A program made the translations under genes and the position numbers. 64,000 nt of DNA from NCBI RefSeq assembly GCF_038502225.1, contig NC_091321.1:37881890-37945889 (forward strand), given 5' to 3'. Below are positions 10,398 to 22,162 of this stretch, in pieces. This DNA is from Cherax quadricarinatus (Eukaryota > Arthropoda > Malacostraca > Decapoda > Parastacidae). The first letter of the stretch is position 1; the number at the start of each line of letters is the position of its first letter. The notes beneath the pieces are model-generated. The model did no database searches, was not told the DNA's origin, and saw only the letters and a list, made by a program, of their open reading frames with translations.

Positions 10398-13353
10398 ATG
10401 ATTACAAGCATTGATCCTGATACCAACCTCTTATTTAATGACTTAAATGAATCAAACAGTAACTGTAATTACTACACTGCAGAACAATCAAAGGCACTTC
10501 TCAGTGCCAACAACAACATAACTATATTTAACTACAATATCAGATCTTTAAGCAAGCATTACGATGACCTCATAGCATTACTAAATTCCTTACATGCCAA
10601 TATGTCCATCATTACACTAACTGAAACCTGGCTAAAGCCTGATAGTACAGATGTCTATGCCATTCCTGGTTACACAGCCATACACAACTGTAGGCCAGAT
10701 CAACAAGGGGGTGGCACAGCCATATACTACTCAGACCAACTAGAATGTATCACTAATACTTGCACAAGGGATGAACATGGGGAATATATAATAGCTAAAT
10801 TCAAATCAAAGTACCTACAAAAACCTCTCACATTGATAAACATCTACAGAGTTCCACAGTCAAACATTAGCCAATTTAGTCAAAATCTAGGAAGTATGAT
10901 AACTGATGCACGCATGAACAAAGATCACTTACTACTCTCAGGTGACTTCAATATAAATCTCCTGCAAGACCAGGACCCACACGTTACTGAATTCACAAAC
11001 ACAATGAGTAACTGTATGTTACTACCAACAGTAACAAAACCTACAAGAGTTACAGAGACTAGTGTTTCCCTACTTGACCACATCTGGACCAACACCATAT
11101 CCCCTTTAAAATCAGGCATAATTACAGATAATACCACAGACCACTACCCTACTTTCCTCATAACAACTCTTGGTAAACTACCCCAAGACACTACTAAAGT
11201 CACCTTCAGACTTCACAATGAGGCAGCCATTAATAACTTCACAACAGCAATAGCAAACATTGATTGGCACACTGAGCTAGAAACCTATACAGATATTGAC
11301 GAATGTATTAATAATTTTCTAAAAAAAAACCCAATACCTCTATAACAAGCACTGCCCTAAAAAAACTAAACAGATGACAGCAAAGAGACTGAACAGTCCC
11401 TGGCTAACACCCAGCATTCTCAAATCCATAAATACAAAACACCAATATGAAAAACAGTACAGAATGGGTCACATAACCAGAGACCAAACAAAACGTTACT
11501 CGTCAATCCTAACCAGCCTGATAAGAAGGGCAAAAAAATTGTATTATGAGAACAGATTATCCAACTTACGAGGTGATATAAAAAAGACCTGGAAAACCCT
11601 ATCAGAAATTCTGGGAACAAAAAAGATATCACGAAATAGCGAAATAAAATTAGCAAAAACAGATGAACCCCAACTCCCACCAATAGAAACAGCAAACAGA
11701 CTCAATGATTTCTTCTCCACTATAGGACAAAACCTTGCCAATAAAATCCCAAGCTCAGATACCCCACCAAATGACTACCTCACCGGCAACTACCCGAACA
11801 CACTGTTCCTAGCTCCGACTAACCCATACGAAGTCTCCCTTATTATCAACGCACTAAAAAACAAGGCAGGAGATTTAAATACCTTACCACCCCTTATATA
11901 CAAAAAAGTGTCACAAGTGCTATCACCAATCATTGCAACACTCTTTAACAAATCCATTGAATCCTCCACCTTCCCTACAGTACTCAAAATAGCAAGGGTC
12001 ACCCCGATCCACAAAGGAGGAGACCAAACAGAGTTGAATAACTATAGGCCAATATCCAACTTACACCCTCTCTCAAAAATCTTCGAAAAATTAATTCATA
12101 AACGAATCTACTCCTACCTTATCTCCCAAAACATACTCAACCCCTGCCAATTTGGATTCAGGCCTAATAAAAATACTAATGATGCTATTATACACATGCT
12201 AGAACATATATACACTGCAATAGAGAAAAAAGAAGTCCCACTGGGGATCTTCATTGACTTACGTAAAGCTTTTGATACAGTTGACCATGACTTGCTCCAC
12301 GTAAAATTGTCACACTATGGTATAAGAGGGCACTCCCTCAACTACCTCAAGTCTTACCTCAGCAACAGAAGCCAATATGTGTACGCAAATGGGGCAAACT
12401 CTTCTGCACAACCAATTACAGTTGGTGTCCCACAGGGAAGTGTCCTTGGCCCTCTTCTCTTTCTCCTATACATAAATGACCTTCCAAATGCTTCGCAATT
12501 ACTCAAACCCACACTATTTGCAGATGACACTACATAAGTCTTCTCTCACCCGAGCCCAGTCACGCTAGCCAATACTGTAAATACCGAATTACAGAAAATA
12601 TCTACCTGGATGAGGACTAACAAACTTACACTAAACATTGACAAAACCTACTTCATTCAGTTTGGTAACAGAGCTACAGATGTCCCTCTTAACATAATGA
12701 TAAATGGATCACCTATCACAAAACTAACAGAGGGAAAATTCTTAGGAATCCACCTTGATAATAGACTCAAATTTCATACACATATACATCAAATTTCTAA
12801 GAAAATTTCCAAGACTGTAGGCATACTATCGAAGATACGGTACTATGTTCCACAGTCAGCCCTCCTGGCCCTATATCACTCTCTTATTTACCCCTATCTC
12901 ACCTATGGAATTTGTGCATGGGGCTCAACAACAATTAACCATCTCAGACCACTAATTACCCAACAAAAGGCTGCAGTTAGAATGATAACAAATTCTCACT
13001 ACAGGCAGCACACTCCACCAATATTCAATACACTAAACCTACTCACCATACAAAACATCCATACTTATTACTGCACCTATTACATACATAGAACACTTAA
13101 CTCTGATATTAACCCTCCCCTCAAACATCTCCTTGCCAACCTCAACAGAACACATGACCATAACACAAGGCACAGATCACTCTTTGATGTTCCTCGTGTC
13201 CATCTCACACTATGCAAAAACTCAATGCACATAAAAGGCCCTAAAATCTGGAATTCATTACCTGTAAATATAAAAGAAACACTACCTGTTTATAAATTCA
13301 AGTTTCTTCTCAAAGATCACTTACTCACCCAAAACCAAATAAATACTGAATAA
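10398..13353 (+). pseudogene. LINE ORF2: endonuclease and reverse transcriptase, broken
   Basis: The endonuclease (10398-11345) shows NIRSLSKHYDDL, LTETWL, LSGDFNINLL and TTDHYPTFLI, the Mg-binding and catalytic blocks of the AP-like family. A run of A residues near 11320-11328 marks a frameshift into the frame beginning NSPWLTPSI. RT blocks follow: NNYRPISNLHPLSKIFEK, FIDLRKAFDTVDHDLL, GVPQGSVLGPLLFLLYINDL and FADDTT. TAA at 12535-12537 directly follows FADDTT. The same frame resumes (NKLTLNIDKTYF) and ends at 13353. Two lesions make this copy inactive. Copies B and C carry Tyr at the stop position. Confidence 0.88.
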
Positions 13354-13578
13354 CTGAACCTTATAAATTGTATATCTTAAATGTTTCTCACAATTATATC
13401 ACATAAATGTTAAACCTAAAACCCAATCTAACTTTATTATTTTTTAAATACACTACCTAACAGAATCCATTCTACCTACCTGAATGCAACCATATGACCT
13501 GTCTTTGTAATACTCACTTGTGCTTTATAGTTATCTGTTTACATTAATGTTTTATCACTGATTTCATCATTGCTTAGT

Positions 13579-13637
13579 AGCAGCGCTGTATAGTCCTTGT
13601 GGCTTAGCGCTTCTTTTTGATTATAATAATAATAATA
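13579..13637 (+). mobile_element. 59-bp LINE 3'-end stub with 13-bp target-site duplication
   Basis: The insert, ending GATTATAATAATAATAAT, lies in the 3' UTR of LINE A between two copies of ATCATTGCTTAGT (13566-13578 and 13638-13650). The related 3' UTR at 27503-27881 has the uninterrupted site near 27723. This is an extreme 5' truncation of a different LINE. Confidence 0.85.
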
Positions 13638-14510
13638 ATCATTGCTTAGTTAATCTTAAGTTAATTTTAAGCCAGCCCATAATGCTATGCATAGTATAAG
13701 TGGCTTTGGCATACTGCTCTTATCTGTATTTTTTTGTACCTCTGTATGTGTGCACAAATTTTTAAATAAATAAATACACAAAAAAATAAATAAATAAAAA
13801 CACCTCGTCTGAGCAGTTTTCTTCAAAGTATTAGCAGGCAGTTGTGTTATGTAGCTATCCTAGGTAAATGGTCGTGTGTCATCCTTCCTTCCTAATTTCC
13901 TTCATTCCTTTCCTTCCTGGAGGCTACCTGGAGGGCATTCCACCTCTCTTCCTACATTCCTTCATCTGTCCTTCATTACTTTTTTCTTTCCTTTCATCTA
14001 ATCCTTCCTTCATTCCTGCCTTCCCTTCTTGCTTCTGGTTTCTATAATATATATACACATATATAGTCACTAGATACTTTCATAAAACTGCTATTATCAC
14101 CCTTCAGCAAGCTTGTCTTGTGTGCGAGTGTGTGGCTTATAATTGTTTTGAGTCAGGAGTCGGCAGCTGTCAAAATGACATATTGTCTCATTAGTCACTC
14201 CCCCTACCGCCTGTCAAAACAATGGGGTCGGATGCTGCTTCCCCCTCCATTCTATCTAATTATCTTTCTCCCTCATTCTATCTCTTTCAATCTGTCTCTC
14301 TTTCTCTCTCTCTGTCTCACAGGTACACAAATACAACTATACATAGTGTAAATTACCTAGGATAACCCAAAAAATCCAGACAAAGTGCTATACTCTGCTT
14401 GAAGATGTGAGTAAACGTGATGATGACACAGTCTTGTGGCTCTCTCTGAGACAGAGCTAGAGGATAGACAGGGAGTTTGGCAGACAGACAAATAGACAGA
14501 CAGACAAATG

Positions 14511-14872
14511 TTGTTGTTTCTTCTTCTTCTTCTTCTTCTTCTTCTTCTTCTTCTTCTTCTTCTTCTTCTTCTTCTTCTTCTTCTCCTCCTCCTCCTCCTC
14601 CTCCTCCTCCTCCTCCTCCTTCTCCTCCTTCTCCTCCTCCTCCTTCTCCTCCTCCTCCTTCTCCTTCTCCTCCTCCTCCTCCTCCTCCTCCTCCTCCTCC
14701 TCCTCCTCCTCCTCCTCCTCCTCCTCCTTCTCCTCCTCCTCCTTCTACTCCTCCTCCTCCTACTCCTCCTCCTCCTCCTCCTCCTCCTCCTCCTCCTCCT
14801 CCTCCCTCCTCCTCCTCCTCCTCCTCCCTCCTCCTCCTCCTCCTCCTCCTCCTCCTCCCTCCTCCTCCTGGC
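14511..14872 (+). repeat. (TTC)n-(TCC)n microsatellite block 1 of P1
   Basis: About 75 bp of TTC repeats pass into about 290 bp of TCC repeats with a few TTC, TAC and CCTCCC variants. The block is also present in inverted form, shorter, in P2 (about 20160-20260). The long Ser, Pro, Leu, Arg and Glu ORFs here are repeat artefacts. Confidence 0.95.
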
Positions 14873-15066
14873 TCTTGGACAGATGGACAGCTGCCCCCTC
14901 CCTCCACCCTCATTTACGCTCATCAAAGTCAGCACTTATCAGATGTTATCTCCCCCTTATCTTGTCACTGTCATAGGGTGAACTGTTTTCATGCCTCAAG
15001 GAACATATTATTACATATTATTAGTATTAGGTATTGTTATTATTCTTATTCTTATTCTTATTCCTC

Positions 15067-15395
15067 CTTCCCTTCTTCTTCTTCTTCTTCTTCTTCTTCT
15101 TCTTCTTCTTCTTCTTCTTCTTCTTCCTTCTTCCTCCTCCTTCCACCTCCTCCTCCTCCTCCTCCTCCTCCCTCCTCCTCCTCCTCCTCCTCCTCCTCCC
15201 TCCTTCCTCCTCCTCCCTTCCTCCTCCTCCTTCCTTCCTCCTCCTCCCACCCTCCTCCTTCCTTCCTCCTCCTCCTTCCTTCTCCTCCTTCCTTCCTCTC
15301 CTCTTCCTCCTTCCTTCCTCCTCCTCTTCTTCCTCCTCCTCTTCTTCCTCCTCCTCTTCTTCCTCCTCCTCTTCTTCCTCCTCCTCTTCTTCCTC

Positions 15396-15437
<42 letters not shown>

Positions 15438-15446
15438 CTCCTCCAT
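15067..15446 (+). repeat. (TTC)n-(TCC)n microsatellite block 2 of P1
   Basis: TTC repeats followed by irregular TCC/TTCC repeats. Its inverted counterpart in P2 is at 19622-19980, so the tracts were probably present in the ancestral element. Confidence 0.95.
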
Positions 15447-15795
15447 TGCTTTTGGTCTCAAACTCCTCGAAATCATGAATTTGATCTTCATTGACACTTC
15501 CATCTGTGTTAGAGCATCACTTGGGAAGAGAAGAGTCCCAGATTTGAAGGGAAGTCACATATTTCTTACCGCTAGACATGCTGAAAAAGGACGACTGAAA
15601 TGGTATTCCCACAATGCACCACTGGCTCCCCGATTTTTTTTATATGGTGCACACTGACCATGGAGACCCATTCTCTCACATGTGGGCCTACCAGCTTTCT
15701 CCTGCTTGATTTGAAGCCGCTAGAATTTATGCGTATAGATACGTGTTTCACGTTATCTCCTATGACGTACATATACGACCGCGACAGTCAAAGGG

Positions 15796-15851
15796 TTAAT
15801 CTTGTCCCCCGGTATGCGACCCACAACAGTTGACTAACGCCCAGGTGAGCA
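15796..15851 (-). mobile_element. SINE-I copy, remaining part after the P1 insertion
   Basis: Continues the SINE from TTAA into CTTGTCCCCCGGTATGCGACC and ends near 15851. The tRNA-like head is missing, so this copy was 5'-truncated. It joins directly to Tigger coding sequence (AAAATGCCTGGAACTAGTG). Confidence 0.8.
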
Positions 15852-15852
15852 G

Positions 15853-16340
15853 GAAAAATGCCTGGAACTAGTGCTCATAATGGCGAGGTTAGTGGGGAGG
15901 ATGTGGAAGAGTTGGTGGAGGAGGACAATGAAGAACTAACCACTGATGAGCTGCTAGATGATCTTCAACAACAAGAGGCCAGACCTGAGGAAACTGCTTC
16001 GGAGGAGGGGAGAGAGAAATTGAAAAAGTTGCCTACTTCAAAGATTAAGGAAATGTGTGCAATGTGGCTTAAAGTGCAAACCTTTTTTGATGAAAATCAC
16101 TCTGATGCAGCTATTGCAAGCCGTGCTGGTGACTATTACACTGACAATGTTGTGAAACACTTTAGGAAAGTCATAAAGGAACGAGAGGTACAGGCCTCTA
16201 TGGACAGATATGTTGTGCGACAGAGGTTCAGTGACTCTCAAGCTGGCCCTAGTGGCATTAAAAGAAGAAGGGAAGTAACCCCGGAAAAGGACTTGCTACC
16301 TCAAGTCCTAATGGAAGGGGATTCCCCTTCTAAACACTAA
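15853..16340 (+). pseudogene. Tigger transposase C-terminal region (T4)
   Basis: Begins in the HTH remnant KMPGTS, then jumps by deletion to the acidic tail (EVSGEDVEELVEEDNEELTT) and the C-terminal block ending in GIKRRREVTPEKDLLPQV and EGDSPSKH. The DDE domain is gone. AATAAAGGTAAGT follows at 16391. Confidence 0.8.
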
Positions 16341-16895
16341 GACCATCCACACTCCCCTCCTCCCATCCCTTCAATCATCACCAGATCTTCAATAAAGGTA
16401 AGTGTCATGTATTGTACATCTCTTCTTCAGTTTGTGTGTATTAAAATTAATATTTCATGTGGTTAAAAATTTTTTTTTTTCATACTTTGGGGCGTCTTGC
16501 ACAGATTAATTTGATTTCCATTATTTCTTATGGGGAAAATTAATTCGCCTAACGATAATTTCACCTAACGTTGAGCTCTCAGGAATGGATTAATATCGTT
16601 AGGTAAGGGTCCACTGTTTATATATACAATGGACCCTGAGAGCTCATCGTGAACCGAAATTATCGTAAGGCAAATTAATTTTCCCCATAAGAAATAATGG
16701 AAAGCAAATTAATTCGTGCAAGACACCCAAAAGTCTGAAAAAAGATAATTACCACTTGAAATATTAATTTTAATACACACAAACTTAAGAAGATATGCAC
16801 AATTAATACTCTACTAAGAATAGAATACATGACACTTGCCTTTATTGAAGATCTGGTGATGATTGATGGGATGGGAGGAGGGGAGAGTGTGGAAG

Positions 16896-17213
16896 TTATT
16901 GTTTAAAAGGGGAATCCCCTTCCATTAGGACTTGAGGTATCAAGCCCTTTTCCGGGGTTACTTCCCTTCTTCTTTTAATGCCACTAGGACCAGCTTGAGA
17001 GTCACTGGACCTCTGTTGCACAACAAATCTGTCCATAGAGCTCTGTACCTCCCATTCCTTTAAGATTTGCCTAAAATGGGCCACAACATTGTCATTGTAA
17101 TAGTCACCTGCACGGCTTGCAATAGTTGTGTTAGGGTGCTTTTCATCCATAAAGGTTTGCAGTTCAACCCACTTTGCACACATTTCCTTAATCTTTGAAG
17201 TAGTCACAATGGA
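16896..17213 (-). pseudogene. Tigger transposase C-terminal remnant (T5)
   Basis: Encodes VVESIVTTSKIKEMCAKWVE through GIKRRREVTPEKGLIPQVL. The acidic VEELVEDDNEELTT segment found in T1, T2, T4 and T7 is absent exactly where T8 also lacks it, so T5 and T8 share one deletion. Upstream coding sequence is replaced by CA-rich minisatellite. Confidence 0.8.
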
Positions 17214-17256
17214 TTCCACAACTGGCATAGACAAAACACACACACATGAACAGGTA

Positions 17257-17295
<39 letters not shown>

Positions 17296-17415
17296 GACAG
17301 GCAACACACACATACATAAACAGGTAACACACACACACACACATGGACAGGTGACACACACACACACACATGAATAGGTACCACATACACATGGACAGGT
17401 AACACATACACAAAC
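17214..17415. repeat. CA-rich minisatellite
   Basis: Tandem (CA)n runs separated by ATGGACAGG(T/C)AAC words. It continues at 17659-17765 and 23200-23226, on both sides of later insertions. Confidence 0.85.
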
Positions 17416-17658
17416 AAGAGGTCACAATTGGAAGTTGAAGACTCAGATGAGTCAAAGGGATGTTAGGAAGTATTTCTTAAGACAGAGTTGTCAGGCAGTG
17501 GAATAGCCTAGAAAGTGACGTAGTGGAGGCAGGAACCATAATTTTAAGACAAGGTTTGATAAGGCTCATGGAGCAGGGAGAGAGAGGACCCAGTAGCAAC
17601 CAGTGAAGAGGCAGGGCCAGGAGCTAAGACTCGACCCCTGCAACCACAAATAGGTGAG
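17416..17658 (+). mobile_element. LINE 3'-end fragment in the minisatellite
   Basis: Conceptual translation contains NWKLKTQMSQRDVRKYF followed by a damaged WN-type block and FKTRFDKAHG, which resembles the C-terminal region of CR1/L2/Jockey-type ORF2. It ends in CCCCTGCAACCACAAATAGG. No intact frame remains. The family could not be named. Confidence 0.5.
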
Positions 17659-17765
17659 TACATAGACAGGCAACACTCACACACATGGACAGGTAACACA
17701 TACCCACACATAGACAGGCAACACACACACACACACACACACACATGAACAGGTAACATACACAC
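17659..17765. repeat. CA-rich minisatellite, second block
   Basis: Same ACACATGGACAGGTAACAC pattern as 17214-17415. It provides the CACAC flank of the solo LTR. Confidence 0.85.
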
Positions 17766-19621
17766 TGTTGCGTACAGGGCAACTACTTAAGCCTGTTTAG
17801 CCCTTTCTTGCAACAAATAAACAGGATTGAATATCCTGTTCTAAATTAAATCATTCAAGGGTTCAGTAGTAAACAATCACAATGTTTCTTTCCGGTTTTT
17901 TATTAAGTTTCTTACTAAACCATAGAAGGGTTTTATATTAACTTAAAAAAGGTCACACCATAAAACAGAGTACTTATGAAATTTACACTTGAGTTCACTT
18001 AAAAGATAATATACAATATTCTGTCTTGATTATAGTACTGAATGGCTCTAGTATCATAACACCTTCACTTCGTATAATAACACTTTGCTTAACTCAATCC
18101 AAATGAGACAGAAGACGTAACACTTCAATAATAATTCACTCTTATTCAACTTTCAAAATATACTAAGTGAGATTAGGAATATTCTACACTTAAAGGAGTT
18201 CTGAGGCGAGTCTGTCTCTCATGACTTTTTCGCCGTCCTCTTTGAACCAATACTGCTTAGCCCTTTGAGGGTTTCGGACGTACTAGTACGGCTTACGACC
18301 CAGGGTTTTTGACGTACTAGTACGCCTAAATTCTAGCGCCCTCAAATCTAGTGGGAGAAAGCTGGTAGGCCTTCATATGAAAGAATGGGTCTATGTGGTC
18401 AGTGTGCACAGTCTAAAAAAATCCTGCAGCACACAGTGCATAATGAGAAAAAAAAAAACTTTGACCGTTTTTTTGGAATAAAACAGCGACTTTGCACTGT
18501 ATTTTCGTATGGTATTTATTGTTGTATTCTAGTTTTCTTGATCTCATTTTATAGAATGGAAGACATATTACAGAAATTGAGATGATTTTGACTGGTTTTA
18601 CAATGAAAGATACCTTGAAATTGAGTTCAAAGTAGCAAAAATGTTCGATTTTTACCAAATTCAAAAGTAAACTAATCGTGCCAATGGTCCAATACACGTC
18701 AACTGGTGAGTCTAATATTCTTTCACAAGTGCGCCAATAACATTTATACCATTTTTTACACTAATGCAGTAGTCTGTATAACAGTAAATCTTATATTTTT
18801 TGTGAGAATAAAAATTCAAAGTGGAAAGCAAAAGAATATAAGAGGGGCCTTGAGACGTGATTAATGACCAGAGGAAATGTCATTTTAGTGCCAGTAATGT
18901 CTTTCTTGTTTATTCTGGACCCTATTCAGAAATTGACATCTTTTGAAATTTGTATGAAATTGGCAAAATTGCTAAATTCTGACCACTGTACTGGATAGTT
19001 GAATTTCATAAATGGGTCGTTTCTTGCACCCATTCGATAGAAAAAATGGAGTTCTAGCGAAATATTCATGTTTTTGTCGACTAGTACAGTGGAATTGGCC
19101 GAAAATGGGGCTCAAAGTGGGCAAAATCGCTGATGCGTAAATATCCCCGAGACCGCTAACTTCGCGAGAGCATAATTCCATAAGTTTTCCATCAAATTTC
19201 AAACTTTTGGTGTCCTTATGATCGGGAAAAGATTCTCTATCTTTTCATAAGAGAATTTTTTTTTTTTTTTTAACCCTTTGACTGTCGTGGTCGTATATGT
19301 ACCTCATAGGAGATACTGTGTTTGACGTATCTATACGCATAAATTCTAGCGGCTTCAAATCAAGCAGGAGAAAGCTGGTAGGCCCACATGTGAGAGAATG
19401 GGTCTCCATGGTCAGTGTGCACCATATAAAAAAAATCGGGGAGCCAGTGGTGCATTGTGGGAATACCATTTCAGTCGTCCTTTTTCAGCATGTCTAGTGG
19501 TAAGAAATATGTGACTTCCCAGCAAATCTGGGACTCTTCTCTTCCCAAGTGATGCTCTAACACAGATGGAAGTGTCAATGAAGATCAATTTCATGATTTC
19601 GAGGAGTTTGAGACCAAAAGC

Positions 19622-19625
19622 AATG

Positions 19626-19660
<35 letters not shown>

Positions 19661-19679
19661 GGAAGAAGAGGAGGAGGAA

Positions 19680-19711
<32 letters not shown>

Positions 19712-19980
19712 AGAGGAGGAGGAAGGAAGGAGAAAGAGGAAGGAAGGAGGAGGAAGGAGGAGGAAGGAGGAGGAAGGGGGAGGAGAAGGAAGGAGGGAGG
19801 AGGAAGAAGGAGGGAGGAGGAAGGAGGGAGGAGGAAGAAGGAGGGAGGAGGAAGAAGGAGGGAGGAGGAGGAAGGAGGGAGGGAGGAGGAGGGAGGAGGA
19901 GGAAGGTGGAAGGTGGAAGGAGGAGGAAGAAGAAGAAGAAGAAGAAGAAGAAGAAGAAGAAGAAGAAGAAGAAGAAGAAT
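19622..19980 (-). repeat. (GGA)n-(GAA)n microsatellite of P2
   Basis: Purine-rich trinucleotide tract, the inverted counterpart of the pyrimidine tract at 15067-15446 in P1. A second shorter GGA block lies at 20165-20258. The poly-Glu and poly-Ser ORFs are artefacts. Confidence 0.95.
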
Positions 19981-21046
19981 AAGAATAATAAGAATATCTA
20001 ATACCTAATACTAATAATATGTAATAATATGTTCCCTTGAGGCATGAAAACAGTTCACCCCATGACAGTGACAAGATAAGGGGAGATAACATCTGATAAG
20101 AGCTGACCTTTGATGAGCGTAAAGGAGGGTGGAGGGAGGGGGGCAGCTGTCCATCTGTCAAGAGCCAGGAGGAGGAGGAGGAGGAGAAGAAGGAGGAGGA
20201 GGAGGAGAAGAAGGAGAAGGAGAAGAAGGAGAAGGAGGAGGAGGAGGAGGAGGAGGAGATGACGACGAACAAACATTTGGCAGTCTCTCTATTTGTCTGT
20301 CTGCCAAACTCCCTGTCTATCCGTCTAGCTCTGTCTCAGAGAGAGCCACAAGACTGTGTCATCATCACGTTTACTCACATCTTCAAGCAGAGTATAGCAC
20401 TTTGTCTGGATTTTTTGGGTTATCCTAGGTAATTTACACTATGTATAGTTGTATTTATGTGTACCTGTGAGACAGAGAGAGAAAGAGAGAGAAAGAGAGA
20501 CAGATTGAAAGAGATAGAATGAGGGAGAAAGATAATTAGATAGAATGGAGGGGGAAGCAGCATCCGACCCCATTGTTTTGACAGGCGGTAGGGGGAGTGA
20601 CTAATGAGACAATATGTCATTTTGACAGCTGCCGACTCCTGACTCAAAACAATTATAAGCCACACACTCGCACACAAGACAAGCTTGCTGAAGGGTGATA
20701 ATAGCAGTTTTATGAAAGTATCTAGTGACTATATATGTGTATATATATTATAGAAACCAGAAGCAAGAAGGGAAGGCAGGAATGAAGGAAGGACTAGATG
20801 AAAGGAAGGAAAAAAGTAATGAAGGACAGATGAAGGAATGTAGGAAGAGAGGTGGAATGCCCTCCAGGTAGCCTCCAGGTAGGAAAGGAATGAAGGAAAT
20901 TAGGAAGGAAGGAATGATGACACACGACCATTTACCTAGGATAACTACATAACACAACTGCCTGCTAATACTTTGAAGAAAACTGCTCAGACGAGGTGTT
21001 TTGTCTTTGCACATAAAAAAAAAATTCAACAAAAATGCACACACAC

Positions 21047-22162
21047 TGATTTTATGTGTGAGAGTGTAAAACACCATTGTGTATGACACCATGTTTTATG
21101 TTTGAGGAGTGTAAAACACCATTGTGTATGACACCATGTTTTATGTGTGAGGAGTGTAAAACACCACTGTGTATGACACCATGTTTTATGTGTGAGAGTG
21201 TAAAACACCACTGTGTATGACACCATGTTTTATGTTTGAGGAGTGTAAAACACCACTGTGTATGACACCATGTTTTATGTGTGAGGAGTGTAAAACACCA
21301 CTGTGTATGACACCATGTTTTATGTGTGAGAGTGTAAAACACCACTGTGTATGACACCATGTTTTATGTGTGAGGAGTATAAAACACCACTGTGTATGAC
21401 ACCATGTTTTATGTGTGAGGAGTGTAAAACACCACTGTGTATGACACCATGTTTTATGTGTGAGAGTGTAAAACACCACTGTGTATGACACAATGTTTTA
21501 TGTGTGAGGAGTGTAAAACACCACTGTGTATGACACCATGTTTTATGTGTGAGAGTGTAAAACACCACTGTGTATGACACCATGTTTTATGTGTGAGAGT
21601 GTAAAACACCACTGTGTATGACACCATGTTTTATGTGTGTGAGTGTAAAACACCACTGTGTATGACACCATGTTTTATGTGTGAGGAGTGTAAAACACCA
21701 CTGTGTATGACACCATGTTTTATGTGTGAGAGTGTAAAACACCACTGTGTATGACACCATGTTTTATGTGTGAGAGTGTAAAACACCACTGTGTATGACA
21801 CCATGTTTTATGTGTGAGAGTGTAAAACACCACTGTGTATGACACCATGTTTTATGTGTGAGAGTGTAAAACACCACTGTGTATGACACCATGTTTTATG
21901 TGTGAGAGTGTAAAACACCACTGTGTATGACACCATGTTTTATGTGTGAGGAGTGTAAAACACCACTGTGTGACACCATGTTTTATGTGTGAGAGTGTAA
22001 AACACCACTGTGTATGACACCATGTTTTATGTGTGAGGAGTGTAAAACACCACTGTGTATGACACCATGTTTTATGTGTAAGAGTGTAAAACACCACTGT
22101 GTATGACACCTTGTTTTATGTGTGAGAGTGTAAAACACCACTGTGTATGACACCATGTTTCA
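21047..22162. repeat. 44-45-bp satellite array inside P2
   Basis: About 25 tandem units close to GTGTAAAACACCACTGTGTATGACACCATGTTTTATGTGTGAGA, alternating between forms with GAG and GGAG. The units are highly uniform with a few point changes (ACCATT in the first two, TTTGAG in three). P1 has no such array at the same place. Confidence 0.95.

Larger units (their letters stand above)
7803..13797 (+). mobile_element. CR1-like LINE A inserted in P1
   Basis: A near full-length LINE with a GC-rich 5' UTR, ORF1, an AT-rich spacer, ORF2 (endonuclease plus RT), and a 3' UTR ending in an AATAAATAAATA tail. Both flanks belong to P1. Compared with P2, the segment holding the satellite is absent here, so the insertion came with a target rearrangement or P2 gained the satellite later. 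A second copy of its 3' UTR lies at 27503-27881. Confidence 0.88.
7434..15795 (+). mobile_element. Large TTAA-flanked non-autonomous DNA transposon P1 (piggyBac-like)
   Basis: A 14-bp TIR, CCCTTTGACTGTCG, starts the element and its complement ends it. TTAA lies on both sides (7430-7433, 15796-15799). The flanking SINE is continuous across the insertion, and the intact SINE at 31011-31014 shows the empty TTAA. TTAA duplication with CCC...GGG ends fits piggyBac; Kolobok is the alternative. No transposase is visible. The inverted relative P2 shares about 370 bp of the left end and 2 kb of the right end, including the (TTC)n/(TCC)n blocks. Confidence 0.85.
6615..16616 (+). mobile_element. Tigger-like transposon T4, split by nested insertions
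   Basis: The left end CAGTGGACCCTCACCTAATG (6615) and right end CGTTAGGTAAGGGTCCACTG (16616) match as TIRs, and both sides meet TA. The true element is about 1.5 kb; the rest is inserted SINE, TTAA element P1 and LINE A. The DDE domain is deleted, leaving N- and C-terminal coding ends. Confidence 0.85.

Noticed and set aside
14477..15657. Several long ORFs rich in Ser, Pro, Leu, Arg or Glu on both strands
   Set aside because: They are translations of (TTC)n/(TCC)n microsatellites in P1; open in almost every frame and without domain content.
18385..19202. Possible transposase exon in P3
   Set aside because: The short ORFs (66-94 codons) show no DDD transposase or piggyBac Cys-rich motif, so no coding call is justified.
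19412..20276. Poly-Ser, poly-Leu and poly-Glu ORFs
   Set aside because: Translations of (GGA)n/(GAA)n tracts in P2.
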